64,000 nucleotides of DNA from Nostoc sp. ATCC 53789 (GCF_009873495.1 NZ_CP046703.1:3186501-3250500), one strand, 5' to 3'; shown: positions 35,801 to 45,770, counted from the stretch's first letter. Translations and numbers: made by a program. Notes: a model not told the origin generated them from the letters alone.

Positions 35801-36826
35801 TTAAAAACTTGAGATAAAGCGATCGCGCCCCCCTGCCTTTGCTTCGTAGAGTGCTTTATCTGCTCGCACAATCAAATCTGAAGGTGAGGATTCCCAAGTA
35901 GGGACAAGAGTTGCTACGCCCATACTTAGCGTGACATACTGACTCACCGCAGATCCGGCGTGAGCAATTTGCAAATCTTTGATTCCCGCTTGTATGGTTG
36001 CGGCCACGTGAATTGCACCAGATGCATGGGTGTATGGCATAATCACAGCAAATTCTTCGCCACCATAACGCGCTACTAAATCTTGATGTTTTTGCGCCTT
36101 CAGATTTAAGACAGCACCCACCTTTTGTAAACAGACATCTCCAGCAGGATGGCCATATTTATCGTTATAAAATTTAAAATAGTCGATATCACACAAAATC
36201 ATTGACAAAGGAGATTCCTCTTGGGCAAGATTAATCCACTGAGTATTAAGATAATCGTCAAAGCGACGACGATTAGCCAAATCAGTTAAGCCATCTACAT
36301 TGGCAAGGTGCTGCAAAGCTTGGTTTGCTGCCTCTAATTGTTTGTATACTTGTGCTTGCTGTAGCAGTCGGCGCAATCGTTGACGCAATACAGGCCAGTG
36401 AATTGGCTTAGTAACATAATCAGTGGCTCCTGCATCAAAAGCACGGTTTACAGATTCCTCATCGTCCAAGCATGTGATCATCAATATGGGAGTGCGCTCC
36501 CATATTTTAGAGATAACAGTATTGTTAAGAGCCGAATCAGTATCAAAGGTTGCAAGGGCTGAGATTAAATTATTCCTGGCAATTTGGAGCAATTGCTTAC
36601 AGCAGGTAAAGCCATCCATCACAGGCATTACAGCATCTAGCAAAACTATATCCGGTTTGATAGTCTCGTAAGCATCTAAACATTGCTTACCATCATTGAC
36701 CTCAACCACTCGATAACCTTCTTGTTCCATAGCTTTACGCAACAACACTCGGATAGTCTTGTCATCATCAGCCACTAGAATCAGTGGTGGTTGTTTAGAA
36801 ACAGAAAATGAGCTTATGCCTGACAT
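35801..36826 (-). CDS. Response regulator with GGDEF diguanylate cyclase domain
   Basis: 341 residues from the ATG at 36824-36826, preceded by GGAAGG six bases upstream, which decides the start over an in-frame ATG 15 codons earlier. The receiver domain (about 14-155) has Asp64 in VLLDAVMPVMDG and Lys140 in YVTKPIHW, with an extra segment (about 80-110) between helix 3 and strand 4. The GGDEF domain (about 172-340) has an intact GGEEF (255-259), so c-di-GMP synthesis is likely. The allosteric I-site RxxD is KHQD (246-249), so product inhibition at this site may be lost. Its first codons overlap the last 13 bp of the upstream CBS-like small frame. Confidence 0.9.
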   Translation of the reverse strand: MSGISSFSVSKQPPLILVADDDKTIRVLLRKAMEQEGYRVVEVNDGKQCLDAYETIKPDIVLLDAVMPVMDGFTCCKQLLQIARNNLISALATFDTDSALNNTVISKIWERTPILMITCLDDEESVNRAFDAGATDYVTKPIHWPVLRQRLRRLLQQAQVYKQLEAANQALQHLANVDGLTDLANRRRFDDYLNTQWINLAQEESPLSMILCDIDYFKFYNDKYGHPAGDVCLQKVGAVLNLKAQKHQDLVARYGGEEFAVIMPYTHASGAIHVAATIQAGIKDLQIAHAGSAVSQYVTLSMGVATLVPTWESSPSDLIVRADKALYEAKAGGRDRFISSF

Positions 36827-37044
36827 GAGTTGCCTTCCACTTGCAGGATTATTCTGAAAAAGGCTGTGCAACTCAATCGCATGGGAGCGATCGCTCTTTT
36901 CATCAATGCCAGAATTTGCGGCAAAGGTGTGTCTGGCTTCACAATCAACTGTTTTTTGACAATAGACTGCTCAATGTTCTTGAGCCAAGCAAGCGGTAGA
37001 TAACTAAGTTGCATAGACAATCTATAATTGGAACGCGAAGGCAA
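36814..37044 (-). pseudogene. Truncated CBS-like protein N-terminus, coupled to the GGDEF gene
   Basis: 76 residues. MQLSYLPLAWLKNIEQSIVKKQLIVKPDTPLPQILALMKRA resembles the opening of the CBS-domain pair found at the front of large Nostoc sensor kinases. The CBS fold is cut after the first helix at a GCGATCGC site, and the rest is unrelated. Its stop lies 10 bp inside the next gene, so it could act as a coupling leader. I regard it as a remnant; a functional short peptide cannot be excluded. Confidence 0.45.
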
Positions 37045-37721
37045 TTTTTACCTTTTTGTTCGGCTATGGTTATGGGAGGAAGTGTTGCTTTTATATTTCC
37101 CCATTGTTAAAGTTAAATTGCAATTATTTTGAAAATTGCAAATACGCACCTTAATTAATTAGTTTATAAACTTAGCGAAATAGAGAAAAGCAGTTGTCAA
37201 AGTACGTTCAGAAAATATAGCAGCCCTAAATCATTCGTGAGAGATAAAATCCCTGAAAGGCTTTAAAATACGCATTTTTAATCTACGTATTTTCTTACGT
37301 TTAAATTTTGATTGCTATAGCTAATATTAAATACTAATATCACTTGACTTAAATGTCTTTAGTCTATTGGAAAGTGGGGATAAAAACTCAGTATAATTAC
37401 ATAAGACGAAGATTTAAGTTAGTTCAAATTTTTATTGTCTAATCACTTTGAGTTAATAAATTAAGTAAAAATTCTTATTTCATCCGATTAAGTATATTTA
37501 GTTAAGTTAAAAATCGATTTTTTATTCTAAAAAACAGTAATTTAGTAGTTAAGTTTATATATTAGATATACTAAACTAAGCTGGATATCTTAAAGAGCTA
37601 AATCCTATTAGTACTGCACAGAAAGCAGTTAAAATAGATAGGATACCCCTTCTTTGACTACAAAAATAACCCGACGTTATTACAAAAAAACAAATCCATT
37701 TGTATTTACAAAATCTTTAAA
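37045..37721. other. AT-rich intergenic region
   Basis: 677 bp between divergent genes, with long A/T runs and no open frame above background. No RNA gene, repeat family or operator was recognised. Confidence 0.4.
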
Positions 37722-37982
37722 ATGCCAGATTCATTAATGTATCAGCAAGATCACTTTGTTCTTTTAGAAACAAATAAGCCAGAGCAATTTTTGACACAAT
37801 CAGAGTTATTAGAAAAGCTCAAAACGACTCTCCAGCAACTTATAATTCAAGATTTACCACCTGACTTGCAAAACTTTGATACTGTGGAAGCTCAAGCACA
37901 ATATTTACTCGACACCGGCTGTGAATTAGATATTGGCCCTGGGAAATATTTACAATGGTATGCAGTTCGTTTAGAAAAATAA
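37722..37982 (+). CDS. Chlororespiratory reduction protein 7 (CRR7)-like protein
   Basis: 86 residues, soluble and acidic. The pattern HFVLLETNKPEQFLTQSELLEKLKTTLQQL, then the closing FDTVEAQAQYLLDTGCELDIGPGKYLQWYAVRLEK matches the CRR7 family, which in plants is needed to assemble the NDH-1 hydrophilic arm. In cyanobacteria a role with NDH-1 is likely (inference). It stands alone between intergenic regions. Confidence 0.78.
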   Translation: MPDSLMYQQDHFVLLETNKPEQFLTQSELLEKLKTTLQQLIIQDLPPDLQNFDTVEAQAQYLLDTGCELDIGPGKYLQWYAVRLEK

Positions 37983-38069
37983 CTTTTTGGTTAGTAGTAA
38001 AAAAACGAGTCAATGCTGTATATAGCAATACAATTGACTTAATTATCATCCGTGGCAATTTTTAGGCGT

Positions 38070-38097
38070 GTAGAGACGCAAAGTTTCGCGTCTCTAC
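38070..38097. terminator. GTAGAGACGC/GCGTCTCTAC hairpin
   Basis: A perfect 10-bp stem with an eight-base loop lies between the convergent CRR7-like and DUF2854 genes, 88 bp after the CRR7 stop. It is a common dispersed palindrome in Nostoc genomes and may also terminate transcripts. Confidence 0.6.
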
Positions 38098-38236
38098 TTA
38101 GGTTGATGCTATCCACCGATGAAAGTGAAAACTTTAGTTAACTTAAGTACAAAGAGGGTTTCTTTGTCGATAACTTAAGTAAAATGTGGGTACCGACAAG
38201 CCATAAAGCTTTGGTAACAATAACTTTTGTCCCTGA

Positions 38237-38806
38237 CTATTGACTACTGACGAGTGACTCTTTTGGAGTATTAATCAGGGCTAACTCAATTGTATTTTCA
38301 GATGGCTGTGTTATTTGAACCTCCAATCCCGGCCCAAAATAATTAGTCATTTTTTCCTGCTTTTTTTGCCATACATCAATTGGTATTAGTGGTGAATCAA
38401 ATTCTAAAATTAGGGCATAGTTACCATTAACTTCTACTTCTCGTAACCCTGTGACTGTTGGCCGTTCCTGGTCTGTGGGACTCAAACCCAGAAAAGAAAG
38501 TGTTGAATCTAAATGAGCATCTTGACCGTAACAATATCGGGTGATATCTTTGCGAATTTTATTTTGAGTCTCAGTTGCTTGCTGTTCCCGCAGTTTCAAT
38601 GCTGACGGTGATGTATTTTGGGTAAAGGGTACTGGCTTAAGTTCATTAGCTTTTAGTGCCAGTCCTCCCAACAATAGAGGAATACCGTAAAAAAATCCAA
38701 CAAGATTGAGTGTGGCATTATTACCAGCATAGGCGACGAAGCCCATAATGGTTAATATGCCACCGATAGTTAAACCGAGTGTTCCCAAAGAGATTTGGCG
38801 TAGCAT
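38237..38806 (-). CDS. DUF2854 family membrane protein
   Basis: 189 residues. Two N-terminal membrane helices (about 6-28 and 33-50) are followed by a soluble domain with the DUF2854 pattern: LREQQATETQNKIRKDITRYCYGQDAHLDSTLSFLGLSPTDQERPTVTGLREVEVNGNYALILEFDSPLIP, then GPGLEVQI. The family is widespread in cyanobacteria and chloroplasts, but its role is unknown. The ATG start (MLRQISLGTLGLTIGGIL) leads directly into the first helix. Confidence 0.82.
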   Translation of the reverse strand: MLRQISLGTLGLTIGGILTIMGFVAYAGNNATLNLVGFFYGIPLLLGGLALKANELKPVPFTQNTSPSALKLREQQATETQNKIRKDITRYCYGQDAHLDSTLSFLGLSPTDQERPTVTGLREVEVNGNYALILEFDSPLIPIDVWQKKQEKMTNYFGPGLEVQITQPSENTIELALINTPKESLVSSQ

Positions 38807-39152
38807 GAGCTTAAATTAGTATAAATTCTTAATACCTCAGTTTTATTATCATCGGCTATGAGTAACAAATTAGGGAAGAACATCATCCCTAGAGATTAGT
38901 AATTCAACCAACTCAAAATTGCCAGGTCAAGGCTCACACAAAGAGAAGTCAAGAGCTTCTGGCTTACTTAGTTTAAAACTTTTTATATCACAGATGCTAC
39001 ACGTAGCCTGCTTTTGAGTAGGGGTACGGGAGACATGAGGAGTTTCTAGAGAAGACAGTTAGTGTAGTGGACTACTAAGAGTATAGTGCCCCAAAATGTT
39101 GGATTTTGAGTTAACTTAAAATTTAAAGGTAGTTAAAAATGGAAAAAAAATA
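38807..39152. other. Intergenic region, nothing recognised
   Basis: 346 bp between divergent genes, moderately AT-rich. A ribosome-binding-like GGAAAA precedes the small gene at 39153. No repeats or RNA gene were seen. Confidence 0.4.
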
Positions 39153-39326
39153 ATGGATCTACAGACTATAAAAGAACGAATTGTTGCAGTTCAAAGTAAA
39201 CGCGAGTACCTATTAGGACTGCTAGAGCAACCAAACCTGGGAACATTGAGAGTTGACGTAAATCAGGCTTTGGAAGAACTAGATGAATTAATTGATGAAT
39301 TTAAACGCACCATTCCGGTAGAGTAG
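39153..39326 (+). CDS. Small helical protein of unknown function
   Basis: 57 residues: MDLQTIKERIVAVQSKREYL then LGLLEQPNLGTLRVDVNQAL and EELDELIDEFKRTIPVE. It is strongly charged, with two amphipathic helices around a central QPNLGTL turn. Codon use is regular, and the purine-rich sequence before the ATG contains GGAAAA. It looks like a genuine small gene that size filters would miss. I cannot assign a family. It stands alone, convergent with the receiver gene at 39456. Confidence 0.6.
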   Translation: MDLQTIKERIVAVQSKREYLLGLLEQPNLGTLRVDVNQALEELDELIDEFKRTIPVE

Positions 39327-39455
39327 AAAATAGCATAAATGCGTCGGTTTAACTGTAAACTTCAGCTAATACCGACGCTCCGCAATACTATAATATTCTC
39401 AAATCCCCAGAATTTAACTAAGCCTGAGCTGACGAAGCAGCATAGTTGTATCAAT

Positions 39456-39887
39456 TTATCCTGCAACTGAATCATCTTTTGCACGCTGACCTAACCGCCT
39501 AACTAAAGCAATCAGTTCGCTTGTCGCTACATCTTTCTTGCAAACGTCATCAAAGCTAGACATTGCCTTAGTTCCTTGAAAACTTATGTCTTCTACTGAG
39601 GAGTAAGCAAGGATTTGGGTGTTCGGAGATATAGCTTTAATTTGGCTAGACGCGCTCCAGCCATCCATGACTGGCATTTGTAAATCTAGAACAATTACGT
39701 CAGGATGACAACGTTTAACCATTTCTATAGCTTCTTCACCATTACTAGCTAAACCTACTACTTGAATATTCTCCTGACAAGAAAAAACCAATTGTAAGGT
39801 TAGACGAGTCAGTTCATGGTCATCAACTACTAGAACACGCAAGGTAGAAAGCTCACAGGATAACATTAACATTGAGGGGAAAGACAA
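39456..39887 (-). CDS. Single-domain response regulator (NarL-type receiver)
   Basis: 143 residues containing only a receiver: VLVVDDHELTRL acidic pocket (about 18-28), Asp68 in VIVLDLQMPVMDGW, and Lys in DVCKKD near 118. There is no HTH or other output. It ends soon after helix 5 with RRLGQRAKDDSVAG. The receiver is closest to NarL/LuxR-type regulators. It may be a phosphate carrier or a partner-binding switch. ATGs at 39872 and 39866 are alternative starts. No kinase gene is adjacent. Confidence 0.85.
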   Translation of the reverse strand: MSFPSMLMLSCELSTLRVLVVDDHELTRLTLQLVFSCQENIQVVGLASNGEEAIEMVKRCHPDVIVLDLQMPVMDGWSASSQIKAISPNTQILAYSSVEDISFQGTKAMSSFDDVCKKDVATSELIALVRRLGQRAKDDSVAG

Positions 39888-40199
39888 ATTTATTCAGAAT
39901 AACCTCTCTAGTCTATGGGAACATGTGCAAGCACTAACTCTATCCAATGGGTGATTGAAGAAGAATTCAGAATTTAGAAATCAGTAATCTTGATGCTCTT
40001 TACGAGACGCTTTTGCTAGGAAGATCGCCGCAGGGGTAAGCAGACTCGCTATCCCTATGCTATCTGCTTTTTGATCGGAATTCATTCTGAATTTGGAATC
40101 CTGATTCATGAATTTTGTGTGAACCTATGACAAATAACTTAGATAACTTTTAAAAATTATCTAAGTTTAGCTAGTTGTCAAAGTTAAAGTACTTATTTT
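39888..40199. other. Intergenic region, nothing recognised
   Basis: 312 bp between two leftward genes. Contains the receiver-gene promoter and probably the ppk1 terminator, but neither could be pinned down. A short near-palindrome AACTTAGATAACTTTTAAAA..ATCTAAGTT near 40137-40166 may be that terminator. Confidence 0.45.
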
Positions 40200-42380
40200 T
40201 TAATCAATCAAGTTTGAGGTTACACCAGTTGAGCGTAATGCCATATTCATAAGAATTTTTTGTGAATTGGCTTCTGGAGAATCATCATAAGGACGGCGTT
40301 GAATGTAAGTGCCATCGGCTTGTAATTCCCAAGCTTGGCGATTATCTGCGAGCATAATTCCCATAATTTCTTGCAAATCTTTTGCAATATCTGGGTCTTT
40401 TATTGGGGTAATTACTTCGACTCGACGATCTAGGTTGCGGCGCATCCAGTCGGCACTGCCAATAAAGATTTCCTCCTGTGTATTGTTATGAAAATAATAA
40501 ATGCGAGAGTGTTCTAAAAAGCGACCGACGATACTGATAATGCGAATATTTTCACTAATATCTTTGAGTCCTGGACGCAAACAGCAAACGCCCCTGATAA
40601 TTAAGTCTATTTGCACACCGGCGCGAGAAGCTTCATATAAAGTGGCGATAATTTCTGGATCGACTAGAGAATTCATTTTGGCAACAATGCGTCCAGAAAA
40701 TCCATTTTGAACATTTTCAATTTCGCGATGAATTAGTGCCAAAAAGCGATCGCGCATATTCACAGGTGCAACCAGCAATTCTCGATAAGACTTTTGCAGG
40801 GAGTATCCTGTCAAGAAATTAAATAAATCTGTGATATCAGCACCTAATTCTTCACGGCAACTAAACAATCCCAAATCTGTATACAGCCGTGCCGTTTTAG
40901 GATTATAGTTACCAGTGCCAATATGTACGTAGCGGCGTATTCGATCTTTTTCCCGCCGTACCACCATGACGGTTTTACTGTGGGTTTTCAGCCCGACTAA
41001 ACCATAGACTACATGAACTCCAACTCTTTCTAGTCGTTTTGCCCAGTAAATATTATTTTCCTCATCAAATCGCGCCTTTAATTCCACGAGTACAGATACC
41101 TGCTTATCATTTTCGGCGGCGGCGATTAGGGCGTTAACTATGGGCGAGTCACCAGAAGTCCGGTAAAGGGTCATCTTGATGGCTAAAACATTCGGATCGT
41201 AGGCAGCATGGGTAATAAAGCGCACCACTGTAGCCGAAAAGGATTGATAGGGATGGTGTACTAGCAAATCCTTTTCCCGAATCACAGCAAAAAAGTCTTT
41301 TCCTTCGTCCGTCTCCAGCGTATCTGGATCTAAACTCGGTTCCCTCAGCCTTTGCAAGCGTAATGGTACAACAGATTGGCGTGGTGGATCTTTGAGTTCT
41401 GGCAATGGCAAGGACATAAAATACATCAAATCCCGCAGTCCCAAAAGACCGTCTACTTCGTAGAGATCGCTTTCTGTTAATTCCAAATCATGCAATAATC
41501 GCGATCGCACTATTTCAGGAGTCTGGGATTGAATTTCTAGCCGCACTGGACTCCCGCCTAGCCGCCGTTTTCGCAATTCCTGTTCAATCGCTAACAACAA
41601 ATCATCTGCTTCATCTTCTTCTAAGACCAAATCGGCATCACGGGTAATGCGGAACGGATGATATTCTTGAATATTCATCCCTGGAAATAGAGATTCCAAG
41701 TTATGAGCGATCGCTTGTTCTAAAGGTACTCCAGTCCAGTGAGCAGGTTTGCCATTATTTTGATCTCCCAACTCCGGCGGTATCGGTAAAAATCGTGGGA
41801 GAACACTGGGAACTTTAACTCTGGCAAAGAATTCTTCTTCGGTGTCTGGATTTTTGACCACAACAGCCAGATTCAGACTGAGATTAGAAATAAAAGGAAA
41901 GGGATGACTAGGATCAACAGCCAGAGGAGTCAAAACGGGAAAGACTTGTTCCTCAAAATAATTGTTGAGATGAGTTCGCTGTTTTTGATTCAAATCTATG
42001 TAATCCAGAATATGGATGCCATGATTTGCTAGTAGAGGACGAAGTACTTGTTCAAAATGTTGATGCTCTTTTTTTACATGAGGAATTAGGGTAGACCTAA
42101 TATCGTCTAGCTGTTGTTGTGGTGTCCGACCATCAGGAGTCAACAGGCTAACTTTCGCCTCTACTTGTTGCTTTAAACCAGCAACCCGCACCATGAAAAA
42201 CTCATCCAAATTAGAGTTGAAGATTGCTAAAAACTTGAGGCGTTCAAGAAGAGGCGTGCGATCATCACAAGCTTCATGTAATACCCTGGCATTAAATTGT
42301 AGCCAGCTTAACTCCCGGTTAAGATAATATTGTGGATCGTTTAAATTGATGGGATTGGCGCTTTTTTTAGATTTTGCCAT
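40200..42380 (-). CDS. ppk1: Polyphosphate kinase 1
   Basis: 726 residues from ATG 42380 (MAKSKKSANPINLNDPQYYLNRELSWLQFNARVL). The preceding in-frame codons do not resemble the family. All PPK1 domains are present: N domain (NRELSWLQFNARVLHEA), head domain (FNSNLDEFFMVRVAGLKQQ), and two PLD-like C domains with catalytic His in GLKTHSKT (near 440), HIGTGNYNP, and the second His in IYYFHNNTQEEIFIGSADWMRRNLDRRVE (near 595). The enzyme reversibly makes polyphosphate from ATP. The gene lies 124 bp after the usher-like gene on the same strand and is probably a separate unit. Confidence 0.96.
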   Translation of the reverse strand: MAKSKKSANPINLNDPQYYLNRELSWLQFNARVLHEACDDRTPLLERLKFLAIFNSNLDEFFMVRVAGLKQQVEAKVSLLTPDGRTPQQQLDDIRSTLIPHVKKEHQHFEQVLRPLLANHGIHILDYIDLNQKQRTHLNNYFEEQVFPVLTPLAVDPSHPFPFISNLSLNLAVVVKNPDTEEEFFARVKVPSVLPRFLPIPPELGDQNNGKPAHWTGVPLEQAIAHNLESLFPGMNIQEYHPFRITRDADLVLEEDEADDLLLAIEQELRKRRLGGSPVRLEIQSQTPEIVRSRLLHDLELTESDLYEVDGLLGLRDLMYFMSLPLPELKDPPRQSVVPLRLQRLREPSLDPDTLETDEGKDFFAVIREKDLLVHHPYQSFSATVVRFITHAAYDPNVLAIKMTLYRTSGDSPIVNALIAAAENDKQVSVLVELKARFDEENNIYWAKRLERVGVHVVYGLVGLKTHSKTVMVVRREKDRIRRYVHIGTGNYNPKTARLYTDLGLFSCREELGADITDLFNFLTGYSLQKSYRELLVAPVNMRDRFLALIHREIENVQNGFSGRIVAKMNSLVDPEIIATLYEASRAGVQIDLIIRGVCCLRPGLKDISENIRIISIVGRFLEHSRIYYFHNNTQEEIFIGSADWMRRNLDRRVEVITPIKDPDIAKDLQEIMGIMLADNRQAWELQADGTYIQRRPYDDSPEANSQKILMNMALRSTGVTSNLID

Positions 42381-42504
42381 AACGATCTTAGGGTAGCCAG
42401 ATGTAGCCCATACAGATGGAGAACAATACACATAGTAAATTAAATCGGGCATCCAAGTGAAGCGGTTTGTCCCTAATTGTCGCTTTTAGAAAAATCCTAA
42501 AAAC

Positions 42505-45500
42505 TTATTTTTCTTGAGTTTCTTTTTTCTCCTGAGTTTCCTTAGCGGCTGCGGCAATCGGTAATTGCAGATTTTGGTCGTATATAAACTCTTTATTAAT
42601 TGCTATTTCTAATTTTGGTAAAGTGTTGCTGCTGGCGATGCCATCTTGAACAGGAACACGCAATGTATAGTTACCAACAGGAACGGCATCTAGACGGTAA
42701 AGACCAAATTGATCAGTCACAGATGATACTACTCGTTTGCCTTGAGCATCAACTAGTTCTACTTCCACATTTGGTATTGGCTGACCTGCCACATCAGTAA
42801 TTTTGCCTGCCATACCATATTCTAATCTAACGGGGAAATCTAATTGAGTCACAGCTGCACCTGCTACTTCCGCAACTATAGAAGTTTTCCGCACAGCAAC
42901 TTCAATTGGTAATTCGTCTGGGTCTAGTGCAATTACATAGACACCTTCTCGCAAGTTACCGACAAAGAAATTACCTTGAGCATCTATTTTAGCTGTACCG
43001 ACACTGCGACCACGGTTATCGTAAACATTTATAATACCGCCACCAAGATCTGCACCATTTCTGTCACCTTGAACAACCATTCGTCCAGCGATCGCTCCTC
43101 TGTCTTTGCTAACTGTGCTATATTCAGCCGGTGACACTCTACCGCCAGCAAATGATAAATCTGATACTAAGGATATGGTCAGGCGATCGTCCCCAATGCC
43201 ACCAAGAATGTTTCTATTTCTAGAGGGGATGCCTTGATAATCAATTGAGGCGAATAATCCTGGCACTATCCGCATACTAGCACCTACAACCGGCCCAACT
43301 TCTCCATCTCTATATCCTAGTCCTAAGCGCCAACTCAGACCATAAAGGCTAGGAGAGCTATAATTCAGTCCCAAAGTGTAACGAGTCGCTAAATCACCAC
43401 CCGATTCAGTCCCGAAGGATACTAAATAATCACGGCTTAGGTTATAGCCAAAATCTGTTGAATAGATATCACCAAAAGAGTTAAAAGATAATCTGCTATT
43501 TCTTGTTGGTTGGTAAAAGGCATTTAATGAATAGTTGCCAAAATAATCTGGTGTACCTCTCAAAGACAAGTTAGACAATGGACGGAATGAAAAAGTTGGC
43601 AGAATGTAATTACTTGAATCACTTTGGTTTTGGTAACTACGGGCAATAAAGCCTAAACTCAAATTATTACTGAATTTATATCTGACATCTAGAGCGTTGT
43701 TCTTGCGATCGCGTAAGCGATCGTTACTGCTGCTAAAATAGCCTGTTGGATATAATTCAGAAACTCCTAAAATTTGCAAACGCTCCAACTGAATATCCAA
43801 ATTAGCCGTATAACCTAATTCACCGCTAGAACTACCGACATTCGCTGATAAAATTACAGGACTTGCCAAACGCCAAGCAAAACCTGCCTGTGCTTGTGTA
43901 GTATCAGGTAATAATTGTACAGAGCTTTCCAACGTTAAATTATCAGATATACCCTGGCGTATCTGATAAAATCCAGCGAGCTGACCTGATTGAGTCGAAG
44001 GAAAATCATCCAATAAATTATTTTGGATATAGTTACCAGTTAATCCTATTCCGGCTAGCTGCACATTACCGCCAGATGGTAACAATAAATCTGAAGCATT
44101 GAGTCTTAAAGAACGAATTTCTGTAGGTACACTGAAATTATTGCGGTCAAATACAAACAGTTCAATATCATTACTTTGACCAGTAGGCAAATTGACATCC
44201 GCAAATTCGTATTCTCCACTTAGTCCTACCTGCCGTTGAGCAATCACAACGCCACTAACTCTTAACTGAACAAAACTGGCTGGGGGAACTACACCACGAA
44301 ATGTTTGTATAGGTTGGGAACGTCTTGGTAGAAGCTCATTAGCACTATAACCTGTATTAAACCTGTCGGCAGGTAGATTAGTATAACCAATCTGTGCTCC
44401 TGTCAAATTGAGGTTAGTAGCTAAAGGATTCAACCCAATTTGTTGGCGACCTATTTGATAAAGCATTCGCCCTGAGCGTTTAAAGTAAAAATATTCACTT
44501 AGTTGAGGTGAGTTAACAAAATCATTCTCTAAACGTAACCGCCACGCACCACCTCCCAAACGCCCACCCAAAAGAGAAGAACTACGCCAGTTTGTATTAC
44601 CAGAATTACTGTAATAATTTAACTCTTGCCGGAAATTAGATAAACCACTACTAGGAGGTCTAACTTCAGGCTTGAGGTCAATTGCCTGATTGCTCGATTC
44701 TCCACTACCTCTGCGCCAAGGTAAATCAACATTCAAAGCTAAATCTGAAGTTTTTAGCTCTATCTCGGTAAGTAATTTTTCTTTTAAAAAAGTATCCCGA
44801 ATATAGGTAATACCATTAATTTTTTTCAAATCTGACTCTGTAACAGTTACTACACCTAAAGGTGTTTTCAGTTGGGTTTTACCGACATCAATATTTTCAA
44901 CCGTAAATCCAGCAATTTGGGCAAAATCAGACAGTGGAATTAATAATTTTCCTTCCTCTGGAATAACTTCTAAACTTCCAACTTCCTGTCCATTAATGAA
45001 TACTCCCAACAATAAACTTTTAGCTTCCGCCAAGATATTATTAATAGGAGGATTTGCCGGAGGATTATTCTTACCCGTTGAGCTTTTTAAAACATCACTG
45101 CTAGGAGAATTTGGAATAACTATATTATTGTTAATCTTTTGTTCCTTATCAGGAGAGATCGGATTTTTTGCATCATGATTATGAGCAGCATCTCTGATAT
45201 CTCTTAGAGTACTTTTGATGTCACGAATAGCTGAATGCTGAGACGCTGCTGAGGGTGTGATACTTTGAGCTACAACCTGTTGACTAAGTTGCTTGGTGTC
45301 AGAATCTAAAGCATTTTCAGTAGTTATGTTACTAGCTGTAATGTTTTCATCATCTACCTTGCAAGAATCCTGTGATTTATCCGTGGAAAACTCAGGTGGT
45401 AATGTTTCTGGTGGTGAAGGAGTTGAAATTGCTCCGGCAAATACTTTATGTTCTTGACTAATGCGGGTATCTGACTGCGTTTTACAAGAACCATTCTCTG

Positions 45501-45618
45501 ACTGTATAATTGTAATTGGTGGAGGAGATACTGAAGGTTGGTAGAGCATAAGTAGAGCATAAACTGAAGTACACAAATTTGTATGGGTAGCCGAAGAAAC
45601 TTCCCGGCTACAAATCAT
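42505..45618 (-). CDS. Usher-like outer-membrane protein of a chaperone-usher-type system
   Basis: 1037 residues. After a weak N-terminal hydrophobic stretch and a polar Ser/Asn/Thr-rich linker (40-190) comes an usher-type N-domain (LLLGVFINGQEVGSLEVIP, LLIPLSDFAQIAGF, about 198-235). A long region of alternating beta strands (about 330-840) forms the predicted barrel. It encloses a plug-like insert (PPASFVQLRVSGVVIAQRQVGLSGEYEFADVNLPTGQSNDIELFVFDRNN, about 455-505). Two carboxypeptidase-regulatory/Ig-like modules close the chain (GGIINVYDNRGRSVG and MAGKITDVAGQPIPNVEVELVDAQGK). The final TQEKKETQEK repeats. Ushers thread fibre subunits through the outer membrane. The signal peptide is poor. 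The chaperone gene precedes it by 152 bp. Confidence 0.65.
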   Translation of the reverse strand: MICSREVSSATHTNLCTSVYALLMLYQPSVSPPPITIIQSENGSCKTQSDTRISQEHKVFAGAISTPSPPETLPPEFSTDKSQDSCKVDDENITASNITTENALDSDTKQLSQQVVAQSITPSAASQHSAIRDIKSTLRDIRDAAHNHDAKNPISPDKEQKINNNIVIPNSPSSDVLKSSTGKNNPPANPPINNILAEAKSLLLGVFINGQEVGSLEVIPEEGKLLIPLSDFAQIAGFTVENIDVGKTQLKTPLGVVTVTESDLKKINGITYIRDTFLKEKLLTEIELKTSDLALNVDLPWRRGSGESSNQAIDLKPEVRPPSSGLSNFRQELNYYSNSGNTNWRSSSLLGGRLGGGAWRLRLENDFVNSPQLSEYFYFKRSGRMLYQIGRQQIGLNPLATNLNLTGAQIGYTNLPADRFNTGYSANELLPRRSQPIQTFRGVVPPASFVQLRVSGVVIAQRQVGLSGEYEFADVNLPTGQSNDIELFVFDRNNFSVPTEIRSLRLNASDLLLPSGGNVQLAGIGLTGNYIQNNLLDDFPSTQSGQLAGFYQIRQGISDNLTLESSVQLLPDTTQAQAGFAWRLASPVILSANVGSSSGELGYTANLDIQLERLQILGVSELYPTGYFSSSNDRLRDRKNNALDVRYKFSNNLSLGFIARSYQNQSDSSNYILPTFSFRPLSNLSLRGTPDYFGNYSLNAFYQPTRNSRLSFNSFGDIYSTDFGYNLSRDYLVSFGTESGGDLATRYTLGLNYSSPSLYGLSWRLGLGYRDGEVGPVVGASMRIVPGLFASIDYQGIPSRNRNILGGIGDDRLTISLVSDLSFAGGRVSPAEYSTVSKDRGAIAGRMVVQGDRNGADLGGGIINVYDNRGRSVGTAKIDAQGNFFVGNLREGVYVIALDPDELPIEVAVRKTSIVAEVAGAAVTQLDFPVRLEYGMAGKITDVAGQPIPNVEVELVDAQGKRVVSSVTDQFGLYRLDAVPVGNYTLRVPVQDGIASSNTLPKLEIAINKEFIYDQNLQLPIAAAAKETQEKKETQEK

Positions 45619-45770
45619 TGCTGAGAAAATAAAAAAACTTATTTAGTAAAGCTTTAGCTATTGCATTTACAAAAGCTAAAACACATTCAATTTGCACATT
45701 TAAATTCCATCCAACTCGTGGAGCGAGAATCTTACCTAGACCAATTAACGCAATTTAAATGTGGAATAGT

